Assembly (NCBI GenBank): GCA_946480925.1
Contig: CAMLLU010000011.1
Span: 47,991 to 111,990 of the forward strand
Direction of reading: 5' to 3'
DNA from: an uncultured Rivibacter sp.
GTDB taxonomy: Bacteria > Pseudomonadota > Gammaproteobacteria > Burkholderiales > Burkholderiaceae
DNA: 64,000 bases
Shown here: piece by piece, positions 1 through 11,270 of the stretch
Layout of the letters: each line of letters begins with the position of its first letter
Numbering within the stretch: the first letter of the stretch is position 1
Translations under genes and position numbers: made by a program
Notes under the pieces: model-generated
Seen by the model: only the letters and a program-made list of their open reading frames with translations
Database searches by the model: none
Told to the model about the DNA's origin: nothing

Positions 1-194
1 CCGCGCCACCAGTGCGGGTCATGTGGGGTCGTCGTGAGAGCTTGCGTCATTTGTGTGTCAGTGTTCGTTTCTTGCGGTGCAGCGAAAGGTAGTGAGACAA
101 AGCCCGAAGCGCAACATCGGAGCACAAGAAAACCGCGGCTCTCGCGATACCTCAACGCGAGGCAGGCCACGCCTGCCAACGCACCCCCGGTGGA

Positions 195-270
195 CGCCGC
201 GGATCCGGCTACGCCGGTCCGCTGGCGTCGCCCCCTTGAGGGGAGCGCCAACGGCGCTACGGGGGTGGGC
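195..270. repeat. REP-like three-hairpin element after the sugar porin gene
   Basis: This element of about 75 bp lies directly after the porin stop codon (the porin is on the minus strand). It folds as three consecutive hairpins: CGCCGCGG...CTGGCG with CCGGCTACGCCGG inside, then CCCCTTGAGGGG, then AGCGCCAACGGCGCT. A near-identical copy (about 88% by eye) lies at 36883-36956, directly after another outer-membrane porin gene. It may stop transcription or protect the mRNA 3' end. A separate perfect hairpin (GGCAGGC-CAC-GCCTGCC) is at 161-177. I see no gene in 1-274. Confidence 0.6.
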
Positions 271-274
271 GTCA

Positions 275-1546
<1,272 letters not shown>

Positions 1547-1695
1547 TCACTCCTCGTTGGTTTTTGCTGAGATTTGCCGGCTTGCAGGGTTGCGCTAGCC
1601 GGCCGGTTGGGAAACTCCCGAGCCTCCGAAAGAGGAAAAGGCGATGTGCTGACGCCCTAGGCCCCGCGAACTCGCTTTCCCGGAGGCAAACCCGC

Positions 1696-1884
1696 CACGT
1701 AGCGCCACTACGTGCATTTATGTAGTTTTGAAACAATCAAACTCTAGTAGCCAAACTACGCATATTGAACGGGGGTTTACCCCTGTCATTTCGAGGTGGC
1801 GGCGAGCCTCTTGAAGGGTGTGTGCATGTCGCGCTATGGACAGCAGGCGCTGGTCGCACTACGATGGGGAAGTAGTTTTCCTAC
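1696..1884. promoter_or_regulatory. Cluster of GTAG-N5-CTAC operators (probable HexR boxes) between lamB and glk
   Basis: Three perfect GTAG-N5-CTAC palindromes occur: 1699-1711 (inside the longer perfect palindrome CACGTAGCGCCACTACGTG, 1696-1714), 1747-1759 (GTAGCCAAACTAC) and 1872-1884 (GTAGTTTTCCTAC). A fourth, half-matching site is TGTAGTTTTGAAACA at 1721-1735. The pattern equals the known HexR (RpiR family) consensus TGTAGTTTTACTACA for central sugar metabolism genes. The first sites lie upstream of lamB and the last lies 54 nt before the glk start. The 398-nt gap 1541-1938 holds no gene. Confidence 0.6.
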
Positions 1885-1938
1885 AGCTTCTCGGTGCTGT
1901 CGAGGGGCAAAGCAACAAGCGAGGCAAACAAGGTTTTC

Positions 1939-2913
1939 ATGCAGACGCAGAGCACTTATCCCCGGCTGGTGGGGGACATCGGCGGCACGAACGCGCGATT
2001 CGGGTGGATCGAAAGCCAGGGTGGTGATCTGGAAGGGGTCGCGGCCTATCCCGCGGCGGATTTCCCGACCCTGCTGGACGCGATGCAGCGCTACCTCCAG
2101 GATCACGGTCGCAAGTCGCCACGCTGGTGTGCCATCGGCATCGCCAACCCCGTGGTGGGCGACCACGTGAAGATGACCAACCACCACTGGTCGTTTTCCA
2201 TCAGCGATGTGCAGCGCAAGCTCGGCATGGGGCGGTTTCTGGTCATCAACGACTTCACTGCGCTGGCGCTGTCGCTGCCCGCATTGCGAGCGGAGGATCT
2301 GCGGCAGGTGGGGGGGGGGCGCGCGGTGCCCGATGCGCCGCTGGGGCTGGTGGGGGCTGGTACCGGCTTGGGTGTTTCAGGATTGCTGCCGGCAATGGCT
2401 GGCCATGGGGCGATCCCCATCGACGGTGAGGGCGGGCATCAAACACTGGCGCCGATGGATGGCGCCGAAGAGGCGGTGATTCGTGTGTTGCGTGAGCGCT
2501 TTGGCCACGTCTCGGCCGAGCGCGCGTTGTCCGGTCCCGGGCTCGTCAACCTTTACGAGGCGGTGTGCAAGGTGCGTGGCGCGCCGCCTGCGGCGCTGCG
2601 GGCTGCTGACATCAGCCGGCGGGCGGTCGAGGACAGCGACGCCTTGTGCGTCGAGGCGCTCGAGTTGTTCTGCGGCTTCCTGGGCAACGTGGCGGGCAAT
2701 ATCGCGCTCACGCTGGGTGCGCTCGGTGGCATGTACATTGGCGGCGGCATCGTGCCCAGGCTGGGCTCGTGGTTCGACCGCTCGAGATTCCGCGAGCGTT
2801 TCGAGAGCAAGGGTCGTTTTCGCGCCTACCTGGCGGCCATCCCCACTTATGTCGTGCAGGCGTCGGTTTCGCCTGCGCTGATCGGGGCGGCTCGGGCGCT
2901 CGATGAGCTGTAG
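1939..2913 (+). CDS. glk: Glucokinase (ATP-dependent)
   Basis: Phosphorylates glucose to glucose-6-phosphate in the cytoplasm. At 324 residues it matches the length of E. coli Glk (321). The N-terminal phosphate-binding motif is GDIGGTNARFGW, the second ATP-binding motif is GAGTGLGVS, and the sugar-binding segment is EGGHQTLAP. I chose the ATG at 1939 because the family signature begins about 10 residues later; an ATG 45 nt upstream would add 15 residues that do not look like the family. The probable HexR box at 1872-1884 lies just upstream. It is divergent from the sugar porin, which suggests uptake and phosphorylation are controlled together. Confidence 0.93.
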   Translation: MQTQSTYPRLVGDIGGTNARFGWIESQGGDLEGVAAYPAADFPTLLDAMQRYLQDHGRKSPRWCAIGIANPVVGDHVKMTNHHWSFSISDVQRKLGMGRFLVINDFTALALSLPALRAEDLRQVGGGRAVPDAPLGLVGAGTGLGVSGLLPAMAGHGAIPIDGEGGHQTLAPMDGAEEAVIRVLRERFGHVSAERALSGPGLVNLYEAVCKVRGAPPAALRAADISRRAVEDSDALCVEALELFCGFLGNVAGNIALTLGALGGMYIGGGIVPRLGSWFDRSRFRERFESKGRFRAYLAAIPTYVVQASVSPALIGAARALDEL

Positions 2914-2978
2914 CCACCAGCCGGGAACCGTGCGCGGCCGCCAAGCCTGCATTCCATTCCACAAGGAGACATTGAGCA

Positions 2979-3824
2979 ATGCGCAAGATTGGAAGCGGCC
3001 GTCACGGCCTGCTGCTCGCCGCCCTGTGTGCGGCCCTGGCTGCTGGTGGCGTCGCTCAACGCGCGGCGGCCGCTGAGCCTCAAGCCAAGAGGGTGGCGAA
3101 GCAGAGGTCTTGGGATCTCGGTGAGTTCACCACTATCCGCCTCGCGCCCAAGGAGTCCGGTGCTCCTGACAACGGCCATCCGGTGGTTCTCAATGCGGAG
3201 GGTTTGCGTGCTCAGCTGGGCGCAGTGCAGGTCGTTGCGGGGGGCAAGACGGAGTCGCTGTTCGGTGCTGATGAATTGCAGGAACTGGTGCGCCCGTTGG
3301 TGGATGCGCTATCGGTGGCCGGCCCGAGCGAGGATGTGCTGCTGTTGAGCACGTCGCGTCGGGACGCGGGGCTGCTGGGCACGCCGTATGGCATTACCGC
3401 GCGCTTGTTCGTTCAGGGGCAGGCGTTGAATCTGGTGGTGCGCGATGCGCGGCTGGACTTCGTGAATGCCTATCGCGGCACAAAGATGCTGCCGACCTTC
3501 GTGTATGGCTCGCGCACTGCGGCTGGTGCCGACACGATCCGCAGTGTCGCAGCAAGCTCGCGTCGATCAGATTGGCTCGTGTTTCCGTTGAATGCGCCGG
3601 TTCCGGCCCTGGCGCCCGTCACGCCCGCAACTTTGCTGCCCGCGGCGCCAGCGCGAGCCGAGCAGCCCGCGGGCGCCGCACCAGCGCCGGCCCGTACCCC
3701 TGATGCCGGCTTCTACGATGCTCAAGCCGAGCGCCTGAGGGGCTTGAAGCGCCTGCGTGATCAGGGGCTGATTTCCGAAGAGGAATATCAGCAGAAGCGC
3801 CGCGAGATCCTGCAGACGCTTTGA
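2979..3824 (+). CDS. Exported protein with C-terminal SHOCT domain
   Basis: Function unknown. The 281-residue product has an N-terminal signal peptide (hydrophobic core LLLAALCAALAAGGVA, cleavage near the AAAAE at residues 31-35). A central region of about 150 residues has no family I recognise. A Pro/Ala-rich linker follows (about 205-240), then a C-terminal helical SHOCT module (ERLRGLKRLRDQGLISEEEY). SHOCT is a short oligomerisation domain usually at protein ends. The start has a good ribosome site (AAGGAG, 11 nt before the ATG). It lies 65 nt after glk in the same direction and shares a terminator with the convergent fabI gene. Confidence 0.75.
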   Translation: MRKIGSGRHGLLLAALCAALAAGGVAQRAAAAEPQAKRVAKQRSWDLGEFTTIRLAPKESGAPDNGHPVVLNAEGLRAQLGAVQVVAGGKTESLFGADELQELVRPLVDALSVAGPSEDVLLLSTSRRDAGLLGTPYGITARLFVQGQALNLVVRDARLDFVNAYRGTKMLPTFVYGSRTAAGADTIRSVAASSRRSDWLVFPLNAPVPALAPVTPATLLPAAPARAEQPAGAAPAPARTPDAGFYDAQAERLRGLKRLRDQGLISEEEYQQKRREILQTL

Positions 3825-3837
3825 CGCCAAGAAAGAA

Positions 3838-3863
3838 AAGGGCTGCGTTTCCTGCGGCCCTTT
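3838..3863. terminator. Bidirectional intrinsic terminator between the SHOCT gene and fabI
   Basis: AAGGGCTGC and GCGGCCCTT form a 9-bp stem with one G-U pair and a short loop, followed by TTTTC on the plus strand and preceded by A-rich sequence (AAGAAAAG) that serves as a U-tract on the minus strand. It sits between two convergent genes and can stop both. Confidence 0.75.
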
Positions 3864-3866
3864 TCG

Positions 3867-4655
3867 TCAGGCGTCGTCTTCCGACACGCCCATCATGTGG
3901 CTGTAGCCACCGTCCACGTAGGTGATTTCGGCCGTCACACCGGCAGCCAGATCTGAAAGCAGGAAGGCTGCCACGTTGCCGACGTCGTCGATGGTGACAT
4001 TGCGCCTCAGTGGTGAGGTCTGCTCCACCTCGTGGAGCATCTTGCCGAACCCCTTGATGCCCGAGGCAGCCAGCGTTTTGATCGGCCCTGCCGAGATGCC
4101 GTTAACGCGGATGCCCTTCGGCCCCAGGCTGGCGGCAAGATAGCGCACGCTGGCTTCCAGTGCTGCCTTGGCGAGGCCCATGGTGTTGTAGCTCGGTACG
4201 GCGCGCACCGCCCCAAGGTAGCTCAGCGTCAGCAGCGCCGCGTTGGGCGTCAGCATGGGTGCGGCGGCTTTCGCCATGGCCGGAAAGCTGTAGGCAGAGA
4301 TCTCGTGGGCGATGCGGAAGTTTTCGCGCGTCAGACCGTCGAGAAAATCGCCTGCAATGGCCTCTCGCGGCGCGAAGCCGATCGAATGAACGAAGCCATC
4401 GAATTGCGGCCATGTCTGGCCCAAGTCTGAAAACAGGCGGGCGATCTGCGCGTCGTCGCTCACGTCGCAGTCGAACACCAATTCGGAGCCGAATTCAGTG
4501 GCGAACTCGGTGATGCGGTCCTTGAAGCGTTCGCCCACGTAGCTGAAGGCCAGTTCGGCCCCTTCGCGCTTGCAGGCGCGTGCAATGCCATAGGCGATCG
4601 AACGGTTGGACAACAACCCAGTGATCAGCAGTCGCTTGCCGGCGAGAAAGCCCAT
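3867..4655 (-). CDS. fabI: Enoyl-[acyl-carrier-protein] reductase (NADH)
   Basis: Catalyses the last reduction step of fatty acid elongation in the cytoplasm. Starting at the ATG at 4655 gives 262 residues, exactly the E. coli FabI length; the frame stays open 81 nt upstream but the added residues are not family-like. The short-chain dehydrogenase fold shows the N-terminal nucleotide motif [13 protein letters not shown], the VHSIGFAP segment, and the FabI-type catalytic pair Tyr-X6-Lys in YNTMGLAK. The C-terminus [13 protein letters not shown] is also typical. Its start is about 260 nt from rimP, which is transcribed the other way. Confidence 0.95.
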   Translation of the reverse strand: MGFLAGKRLLITGLLSNRSIAYGIARACKREGAELAFSYVGERFKDRITEFATEFGSELVFDCDVSDDAQIARLFSDLGQTWPQFDGFVHSIGFAPREAIAGDFLDGLTRENFRIAHEISAYSFPAMAKAAAPMLTPNAALLTLSYLGAVRAVPSYNTMGLAKAALEASVRYLAASLGPKGIRVNGISAGPIKTLAASGIKGFGKMLHEVEQTSPLRRNVTIDDVGNVAAFLLSDLAAGVTAEITYVDGGYSHMMGVSEDDA

Positions 4656-4739
4656 GAAGGTCTCCACTCTCGAAGTTTGGGAAAGCCCGCGATTTTGGCA
4701 CGCGAGGCCTGCACCAGCGCTGCTTGACAGGTCCATGCC

Positions 4740-4768
4740 TTGCTTGTAGTTGCCGCTCGGGCTACAAT
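4740..4768 (+). promoter_or_regulatory. Promoter of the rimP-nusA-infB operon
   Basis: TTGCTT (4740-4745) and TACAAT (4763-4768) are separated by 17 nt. The position, about 150 nt before rimP in the fabI/rimP divergent region, suits a sigma-70 promoter with a long leader. Confidence 0.55.
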
Positions 4769-4791
4769 GCGCCTTTCGCTAGGAAACCGAG

Positions 4792-4820
4792 TGGGCGGGG
4801 AAATCCAGCCCATTTTTTTT
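4792..4820 (+). terminator. Terminator-like hairpin in the rimP leader
   Basis: TGGGC (4792-4796) pairs with GCCCA (4808-4812), with two further G-C pairs inside the loop, followed at once by eight T residues. It lies after the promoter at 4740-4768 and about 100 nt before rimP, so it can work as an attenuator or as a NusA-sensitive early terminator for an operon that includes nusA. The stem is short, so efficiency is uncertain. Confidence 0.55.
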
Positions 4821-4918
4821 GGCGAAACGTTTTTGCCTGAGAGTCCTTGTCGTCGTGGCCTGCCATTGCAGCGGGCATATGCCTCGCGGGGCATTTTCGA
4901 AAGAGTCGGTCACATTCG

Positions 4919-5467
4919 ATGAATTGGCACGTTGCCGTTGAGCGCACAGTTACCGGCCTGGGTTACGACCTGGTCGATTGCGAGCGTAGCTCGCAGGGGT
5001 TGCTGCGCGTATTCATCGACAGAGTGCCCGGGCATGCCTACGAAACCGGTGATGGCGAGTCGGTCACGGTGGATGACTGCGAAAAGGTCACACGCCAGCT
5101 CCAATATGCGCTGGAGGTCGAGGCTGTCGACTACAGCCGCCTGGAGGTTTCATCTCCAGGCCTGGATCGCCCGCTCAAGCGGCCGGCCGACTTCGAGCGC
5201 TTTGCTGGCGCCGAAGTAGATGTCACGCTGAAACTGGCGTTCCAGGGCCGCAAGAAATATCGCGGCGTGCTGGGTGCCGCTCCGGAGGGCAGCTGGCAGC
5301 TGGTGTTCAACGACGGCAAGGAAGACAAGGTTTTGGGTTTTTCGCTCGAAGAGGTCCGCGAGGCACGTTTGGTGCCGGTGGTGGACTTCAAGGGGCGCGC
5401 CCGCAAGCAGCGGCCAGAAGCTGCCGAGGCGGGTGAGACGAGGTTATCCGGAGGTCACGAAGAATGA
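4919..5467 (+). CDS. rimP: Ribosome maturation factor RimP
   Basis: Needed for maturation of the 30S ribosomal subunit. The 182-residue protein has the two-domain RimP layout: an N-terminal alpha/beta domain with GYDLVDCE and [15 protein letters not shown] (the SPGxxRPL signature), and a C-terminal SH3-like domain (about 95-160). I chose the ATG at 4919 because upstream residues in the open frame are not family-like. The acidic and basic C-terminal tail (about 160-182) is variable in the family. The stop overlaps the nusA start (ATGA), so the two are translationally coupled. Confidence 0.93.
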   Translation: MNWHVAVERTVTGLGYDLVDCERSSQGLLRVFIDRVPGHAYETGDGESVTVDDCEKVTRQLQYALEVEAVDYSRLEVSSPGLDRPLKRPADFERFAGAEVDVTLKLAFQGRKKYRGVLGAAPEGSWQLVFNDGKEDKVLGFSLEEVREARLVPVVDFKGRARKQRPEAAEAGETRLSGGHEE

Positions 5468-6942
5468 ACCGCGAACTGTTGATGCTGGTGGATGCGATCT
5501 CGCGCGAGAAGAGCGTGGATCGCGACGTCGTCTTTGGCGCCGTCGAAGCTGCACTGGCTTCCGCCACCAAGAAGCTTCACGGCGGTGAGGTCGATATCCG
5601 CGTCGCGGTCGACCGTGAGTCGGGTGTTTACGAGACCTTCCGTCGCTGGCATGTGGTGCCCAACGAGGCCGGCCTGCAGATCCCGGATGCCGAAATCCTG
5701 TTGTTCGAAGCGCAGGAGCAGATTTCAGACATCGAGGTCGACGATTACATCGAGGAGCCGATCGAGTCCGTGCCCATCGGCCGTATCGGGGCGCAGGCCG
5801 CCAAGCAGGTCATCCTGCAGAAGATCCGTGATGCCGAGCGCGAACAGCTGCTCAACGACTTCCTGTCTCGCGGCGACAAGATTTTCGTGGGCACCGTCAA
5901 GCGCCTCGACAAGGGCGACATCATCGTCGAGAGCGGTCGCGTCGAAGGACGCCTCAAGCGCAGCGAGATGATCTCGAAAGAGAACCTGCGCACCGGCGAC
6001 CGTGTTCGCGCCTTCATCGCCGAAGTTGACCCGACCGCGCGCGGCCCGCAGATCATGCTGTCGCGCAGCTCGCCAGCTTTCATGATCGAGCTGTTCCGCC
6101 AGGAAGTGCCAGAAATCGAGCAGGGCCTGCTCGAGATCAAGAGCTGCGCCCGCGACGCCGGTTCGCGCGCCAAGATCGCTGTGCTGTCGCACGACAAGCG
6201 AGTCGATCCGATCGGTACCTGCGTCGGCGTGCGCGGCTCGCGCGTCAACGCGGTGACCAACGAGCTCGCCGGCGAGCGCGTGGACATCGTGCTGTGGTCC
6301 GAGGATCCGGCGCAGTTCGTGATCGGCGCGCTGGCACCGGCCAACGTGCAGTCGATCGTGGTGGACGAAGAGAAGCACGCGATGGACGTGGTGGTCGACG
6401 AGGAAAACCTCGCGATCGCGATCGGCCGCGGTGGCCAGAACGTGCGGCTCGCGTCCGAGCTGACGGGCTGGCGCATCAACATCATGACGGCCGAGGAGTC
6501 GCAGGCCAAGCAAGCCACTGAGACCGACTCCATCCGCAAGCTGTTCGTCGAGAAGCTCGACGTGGATGAGGAAGTGGCCGATATCCTGATCGAGGAAGGC
6601 TTCACCAGCCTCGAGGAAGTGGCCTACGTGCCGCTGCAGGAAATGCTGGAGATCGAATCCTTCGACGAAGACACCGTCAACGAGCTACGCACCCGTGCCA
6701 AGGACGCGCTGCTGACGATGGAGATCGCCAAGGAAGAGCGGGTGGACGAGGTATCGCAGGATCTGCGCGACCTTGAAGGGCTCAATGGCGAGCTGATCGC
6801 CAAGCTGGCCGGTGCCGGCATCCACACCCGCGACGACCTGGCAGACCTCGCCGTCGATGAACTGACCGAGATTGCCGGCGTCGATGAAGCGCAAGCCAAG
6901 GCCCTCATCATGAAGGCCCGCGAGCACTGGTTCGCCGCTTGA
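5464..6942 (+). CDS. nusA: Transcription termination/antitermination factor NusA
   Basis: RNA polymerase-binding elongation factor. The 492 residues show the N-terminal RNAP-binding domain (1-125), the S1 domain (about 135-200, with [15 protein letters not shown]), two KH domains (about 200-345; [12 protein letters not shown] and [12 protein letters not shown]) and two C-terminal helix-hairpin-helix acidic repeats (about 365-420 and 437-492), as in E. coli. It overlaps rimP by 4 nt and precedes infB by 58 nt. Confidence 0.96.
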   Translation: MNRELLMLVDAISREKSVDRDVVFGAVEAALASATKKLHGGEVDIRVAVDRESGVYETFRRWHVVPNEAGLQIPDAEILLFEAQEQISDIEVDDYIEEPIESVPIGRIGAQAAKQVILQKIRDAEREQLLNDFLSRGDKIFVGTVKRLDKGDIIVESGRVEGRLKRSEMISKENLRTGDRVRAFIAEVDPTARGPQIMLSRSSPAFMIELFRQEVPEIEQGLLEIKSCARDAGSRAKIAVLSHDKRVDPIGTCVGVRGSRVNAVTNELAGERVDIVLWSEDPAQFVIGALAPANVQSIVVDEEKHAMDVVVDEENLAIAIGRGGQNVRLASELTGWRINIMTAEESQAKQATETDSIRKLFVEKLDVDEEVADILIEEGFTSLEEVAYVPLQEMLEIESFDEDTVNELRTRAKDALLTMEIAKEERVDEVSQDLRDLEGLNGELIAKLAGAGIHTRDDLADLAVDELTEIAGVDEAQAKALIMKAREHWFAA

Positions 6943-7000
6943 GCCTGATTGCACACCGACGACGCCGACACTGAGAACGCATACGCAAGGACTACACACA

Positions 7001-9868
7001 ATGGCCGTGACTACCGTCGCACAGTTCGCCGCCGAGCTGAACCGCCCGGCGACGACACTGCTTGAGCAGCTTCAGTCTGCCGGCGTCAAGAAGGCGTCCG
7101 CAGAAGACGCGCTCACCGAAGCCGACAAGGAGCGTCTGCTCGACTTCCTGCGCTCGTCGCATGGAACGGCCGGGGCCGAGCGCAAGAAGATCACGTTGAC
7201 GAAGAAGTCCACCACCGAGATCAAGCAGGCCGACGCTTCAGGCAAGGCACGCACGATCCAGGTGGAAGTGCGCAAGAAGCGTGTGTTCGTCAAGCGTGAC
7301 GACACACCTGCCGAAGAGCCGCCGGTGGTCGCCAAGGCGCCCGTGGTGGACGAGGCAGAACTCGCACGCCGTGAAGAAGAGGCCAATCGCCAGGCCGAGC
7401 TGCTGCGCCGCCAGGAAGAAGAGCTGGCCGAAAAGCGTCGCCAGCGCGAAGAGCAGGAAAAGCGTGAGCGTGAAGCCGCCGAGGCACGTGCTCGCGAGGC
7501 TGCCGAACGGGCTGCGGCGGAGGCCGCGGCCAAGGCGCAAGCCAAGATCGCCGAAACCGCTGCCGCAACGAGCGCGCCAGAACCCGCGCCGGCGCCTGCC
7601 GCACCTGCACCCGCTGCGGAGCTGCCAGCGAAGCCCGCCGTGCGTGTGGTGAAAGCCGCCGACATCGAAGCGGAAGAAAAGCAGCGCTTGGCCGAACTCG
7701 AGAAGCGTCGCAAGGCGGCCGAAGCCGAAGCCGCAGCGATCCGCGCCATGATGGCAGCGCCGAAAAAGGTGCTCACGGCCAAGAAGCCCGAAGAGCCAAA
7801 GTCTGCTGAAGCCGCCAACAAGGAAGGCATCAAGGGCACGATCCACAAGCCCAAGGCCGGTGCTACGGCTGCAGCGCCGGGCGCTGCTCCGGCTCCCGCT
7901 GCGGGGGCCAAGCCCGGTGACAAGAAGTCGGTCAAGTCGGAGAAGCTGTCGTCCAGCTGGGCTGACGACGCGAAGAAGCGTGGCCAGCTCAAGACCCGCA
8001 ACGACACCGCCGGGGGCGGCGCGCGTGGCGGCTGGAAGGCTCCGCGCGGCGGTCGCCGCGGCGAGCGGGGGGAGTCCAACTCCACCTTCGCACCGCCGGT
8101 GGAAGCCCAGGTCTACGAAGTGCACGTGCCCGAGACCATCTCGGTGGCCGATCTGGCGCACAAGATGTCGGTGAAGGCCTCCGAGGTCATCAAGCAGCTG
8201 ATGAGGCTGGGTCAGATGGTCACCATCAACCAGCAGCTGGATCAGGAGACCGCAATGATCGTGGTCGAGGAAATGGGCCACAAGGCGTTTGCCGCCAAGC
8301 TGGACGATCCGGAAGCCTTCCTGGCCGAAGACGTGGCAGGCGAGCAGCAAGCCGAAGCGCTGCCGCGCGCTCCTGTGGTTACCGTGATGGGCCACGTGGA
8401 CCACGGCAAGACCTCGCTGCTCGACTATATCCGCCGTACCCGCGTGGCCGCGGGCGAAGCGGGCGGCATCACGCAGCACATCGGCGCCTACCACGTCGAC
8501 ACGCCGCGCGGCACCATTACCTTCCTCGACACGCCGGGTCACGAGGCCTTCACGGCCATGCGTGCACGCGGAGCGAAGGCGACCGACATCGTCATCCTGG
8601 TGGTGGCGGCCGACGACGGCGTGATGCCGCAGACGAAGGAAGCGATCCACCATGCCAAGGCAGCGGGCGTGCCCATCGTCGTGGCGATGAACAAGATCGA
8701 CAAACCCGAAGCCAACGTCGAGCGCGTGAAGAGCGAGCTGGTGGCCGAGGAAGTGGTGCCTGAAGATTTCGGTGGTGACTCTCCGTTCGTGCCTGTGTCG
8801 GCCAAGACCGGTCAGGGCATCGACGATCTGTTGGAGAACGTGCTGTTGCAGGCCGAGGTGCTGGAACTCAAGGCACCGAAGGATGCGCCTGCCAAGGGTC
8901 TCGTCATCGAAGCGCAGCTCGACAAGGGCCGCGGTCCGGTGGCCACGGTGCTGGTGCAGTCGGGCACGCTGAAGCGCGGCGACGTGGTGCTGGCCGGCTC
9001 CAGCTATGGTCGTGTGCGCGCCATGCTCGACGAGGCCGGCAAGCCAACGCAGGAAGCCGGCCCGTCGATCCCGGTGGAGATCCAGGGCCTGACCGAGGTG
9101 CCGCAGGCCGGTGATGAGTTCATGGTGCTGGCCGACGAGCGGCGTGCGCGCGAAATCGCTACCTTCCGCCAGGGCAAGTACCGCGACGTGAAGCTGGCCA
9201 AGCAGCAGGCCGCCAAGCTCGAAAACATGTTCGAGCAGATGGGGCAGGGCGAGGTCAAGACGCTGCCCCTCATCATCAAGGCCGACGTGCAGGGTTCGCA
9301 GGAAGCGCTGGGCGCCTCGCTGCTCAAGCTCAGCACCGATGAAGTCAAGGTGCAGATCGTGCATGCGGCGGTGGGCGGCATCAGCGAGTCCGACGTCAAC
9401 CTGGCACTGGCCTCCAAGGCCGTGCTCATCGGCTTCAACACGCGTGCCGATGCCGGTGCGCGCAAGCTGGCCGAGCACAACGGCGTGGACATCCGCTACT
9501 ACAACATCATCTACGACGCGGTGGATGAGATCAAAGGGGCGATGTCGGGCCTGCTGGCGCCGGAGCAGAAGGAAGAGGTCATTGGCACAGCCGAGATCCG
9601 CCAGGTGTTCCGCATCTCGAAGGTGGGCTCGATCGGTGGCTGCATGGTCACCTCGGGCTTCATCCGCCGCAACGCGCGCCTTCGCCTGCTACGCGAGAAC
9701 GTGGTCATCTACACCGGCGAGCTCGAGTCGCTCAAGCGTTTCAAGGACGATGTCCGCGAGGTGAAGGAAGGCTTCGAGTGCGGCTTGAACATCAAGAACT
9801 ACAACGACATCCAAGAGGGTGATCAATTGGAGTTCTTCGAGATCAAGGAAATCGCGCGAACCTTGTAA
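7001..9868 (+). CDS. infB: Translation initiation factor IF-2
   Basis: GTPase that brings fMet-tRNA to the 30S subunit. The 955-residue protein has an N-terminal IF2_N module (1-55), a long charged Ala/Glu/Lys-rich region (about 110-370, predicted coiled coil then disordered), a second IF2_N module (about 375-425), and the GTPase domain with G1 [10 protein letters not shown]3 DTPGH and G4 NKID (about 460-625). Domains II, C1 and C2 follow. The repetitive Ala/Glu section accounts for the long open frames on the opposite strand. A strong hairpin lies between it and rbfA. Confidence 0.96.
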   Translation: MAVTTVAQFAAELNRPATTLLEQLQSAGVKKASAEDALTEADKERLLDFLRSSHGTAGAERKKITLTKKSTTEIKQADASGKARTIQVEVRKKRVFVKRDDTPAEEPPVVAKAPVVDEAELARREEEANRQAELLRRQEEELAEKRRQREEQEKREREAAEARAREAAERAAAEAAAKAQAKIAETAAATSAPEPAPAPAAPAPAAELPAKPAVRVVKAADIEAEEKQRLAELEKRRKAAEAEAAAIRAMMAAPKKVLTAKKPEEPKSAEAANKEGIKGTIHKPKAGATAAAPGAAPAPAAGAKPGDKKSVKSEKLSSSWADDAKKRGQLKTRNDTAGGGARGGWKAPRGGRRGERGESNSTFAPPVEAQVYEVHVPETISVADLAHKMSVKASEVIKQLMRLGQMVTINQQLDQETAMIVVEEMGHKAFAAKLDDPEAFLAEDVAGEQQAEALPRAPVVTVMGHVDHGKTSLLDYIRRTRVAAGEAGGITQHIGAYHVDTPRGTITFLDTPGHEAFTAMRARGAKATDIVILVVAADDGVMPQTKEAIHHAKAAGVPIVVAMNKIDKPEANVERVKSELVAEEVVPEDFGGDSPFVPVSAKTGQGIDDLLENVLLQAEVLELKAPKDAPAKGLVIEAQLDKGRGPVATVLVQSGTLKRGDVVLAGSSYGRVRAMLDEAGKPTQEAGPSIPVEIQGLTEVPQAGDEFMVLADERRAREIATFRQGKYRDVKLAKQQAAKLENMFEQMGQGEVKTLPLIIKADVQGSQEALGASLLKLSTDEVKVQIVHAAVGGISESDVNLALASKAVLIGFNTRADAGARKLAEHNGVDIRYYNIIYDAVDEIKGAMSGLLAPEQKEEVIGTAEIRQVFRISKVGSIGGCMVTSGFIRRNARLRLLRENVVIYTGELESLKRFKDDVREVKEGFECGLNIKNYNDIQEGDQLEFFEIKEIARTL

Positions 9869-9890
9869 GGCGGCGGTTTCGGCCTGAGGC

Positions 9891-9920
9891 AAACCCCGCC
9901 CTCGCAAGACGGCGGGGTTT
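9891..9920 (+). terminator. Hairpin between infB and rbfA (internal operon terminator or processing site)
   Basis: AAACCCCGCC (9891-9900) and GGCGGGGTTT (9911-9920) form a perfect 10-bp stem with a 10-nt loop. The stem ends in TTT, but the following bases are GTCG, so there is no long U-tract. It lies 23 nt after infB and 24 nt before rbfA and could lower rbfA-truB-typA expression relative to infB. Confidence 0.6.
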
Positions 9921-9943
9921 GTCGTTAACGGCAGGAGCATTCG

Positions 9944-10309
9944 ATGCGACACAAACAACGTTCCATCCCCAATCGCAGCTTCCGTGTGGCCGACCAGATC
10001 CAGCGCGATCTGGCCGAGCTGATTCGCGAGCTGAAGGATCCGCGCATCGGCATGGTCACGCTCAATGCCGTCGAGGTGACGCCGGACTATGCCCACGCGA
10101 AGGTGTACTTCTCTCTGCTGGTAGGTGATCCGCAGGAATGCGAGGATGCACTGAACGAGGCCGCCGGCTACCTGCGCAATGGCCTGTTCAAGCGCCTGCA
10201 GATCCACACCGTGCCGACGCTGCATTTCAGCTTCGACCGCACCACCGAGCGGGCGGCCGAGATGAGCGCGCTGATCAATCGCGCCAACGCGGACCGGGCC
10301 AAGGACTGA
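9944..10309 (+). CDS. rbfA: 30S ribosome-binding factor RbfA
   Basis: Late-stage maturation factor for the 16S rRNA 5' end. The 121 residues match the family: the basic N-terminus [20 protein letters not shown], the segment [20 protein letters not shown], and the KH-type fold with [12 protein letters not shown] ribosome-binding sequence (GCAGGAG) precedes the ATG. It sits in the conserved order infB-rbfA-truB, and truB starts 1 nt after its stop. Confidence 0.95.
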   Translation: MRHKQRSIPNRSFRVADQIQRDLAELIRELKDPRIGMVTLNAVEVTPDYAHAKVYFSLLVGDPQECEDALNEAAGYLRNGLFKRLQIHTVPTLHFSFDRTTERAAEMSALINRANADRAKD

Positions 10310-10310
10310 A

Positions 10311-11270
10311 GTGAAGCCCACGCAGAAGCCTCGTCTGCCGCGCCGTGCCCTGCACGGCGTGCTGTTGCTGGACAAGCCGCTCGGCTGGACCAGCAACGAT
10401 GCATTGCAGAAGGCAAAAGGGTTGCTGCGGGCCGAAAAGGGCGGCCACACCGGCACGCTCGACCCCCTGGCCACCGGCTTGCTGCCGCTGTGCTTCGGCG
10501 CGGCCACCAAGTTCTCGCAGGTGAGCCTGGACGCCGACAAGGGCTACCGCGCCACGCTGAAGCTGGGGGTGACCACCACCACGGGAGACGGCGAGGGCGA
10601 AGTGCTGGAGCGCCGCCCTGTCGTCCAGGTGGACGAAGCCGCGTTGCAGAGCGTCTGCGCCGCGTTGAGCGGCGAGATCGACCAGCTGCCTCCCATGCAT
10701 TCGGCGCTCAAGCACGAAGGCAAGGCGCTGTACGAATACGCGCGGGCCGGCGTCGAGGTCGAGCGCAAGCCCCGCCGCGTGACGATTCACAGGCTCGACA
10801 TCGTGAGCCGCGAAGATGACGTGCTGGTCATCGACGTGCTGTGCAGCAAGGGCACCTACGTGCGCACGCTGGCCGAAGACCTGGGGCGGTTGCTGGGCTG
10901 CGGTGCCTACCTCATCGCGCTGCGCCGCACGGTCAGCGGGCCACTGACCGTGGAAGCTGCCGTCACGATGGAAGCCCTGACCGCCATGAGCGAAGTCGAA
11001 CGCGAGGCGCTGCTGTTGCCGCCTGACTGCCTGCTGGCCGATTGGCCTCAGGTCCGGCTGCCGGCTTCGGAAGCGGGGCGCTTCCTGTCGGGCCTGCGTC
11101 GCCGGGTGAGCCTGGACGACAGAGACGAGGTACGCGTCTATGGCCCGGAACATGCTGCCTTTCTGGGCAGCGCACACATCAAGGCCGGTGAGCTGATCCC
11201 CAGCCGCCTGCTGAGCCCTGTCGAAGTGCAGGGCCTTCTGAATTCAACCGTCGCAACGAGAGTGTCATGA
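10311..11270 (+). CDS. truB: tRNA pseudouridine(55) synthase
   Basis: Makes pseudouridine-55 in the T loop of tRNAs. The 319-residue product starts at GTG (10311), 1 nt after the rbfA stop. The TruB core begins with [14 protein letters not shown]; the catalytic Asp is in [14 protein letters not shown]-terminal PUA-like domain follows (about 235-305). Its stop overlaps the typA start (ATGA), indicating translational coupling. Confidence 0.95.
   Translation: MKPTQKPRLPRRALHGVLLLDKPLGWTSNDALQKAKGLLRAEKGGHTGTLDPLATGLLPLCFGAATKFSQVSLDADKGYRATLKLGVTTTTGDGEGEVLERRPVVQVDEAALQSVCAALSGEIDQLPPMHSALKHEGKALYEYARAGVEVERKPRRVTIHRLDIVSREDDVLVIDVLCSKGTYVRTLAEDLGRLLGCGAYLIALRRTVSGPLTVEAAVTMEALTAMSEVEREALLLPPDCLLADWPQVRLPASEAGRFLSGLRRRVSLDDRDEVRVYGPEHAAFLGSAHIKAGELIPSRLLSPVEVQGLLNSTVATRVS

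Noticed and set aside
7238..9478. 746-codon open frame antisense to infB
   Set aside because: The composition is His/Arg/Gly-rich without domain motifs, and the plus strand codes for complete IF2. It is a codon-bias shadow in high-GC DNA.
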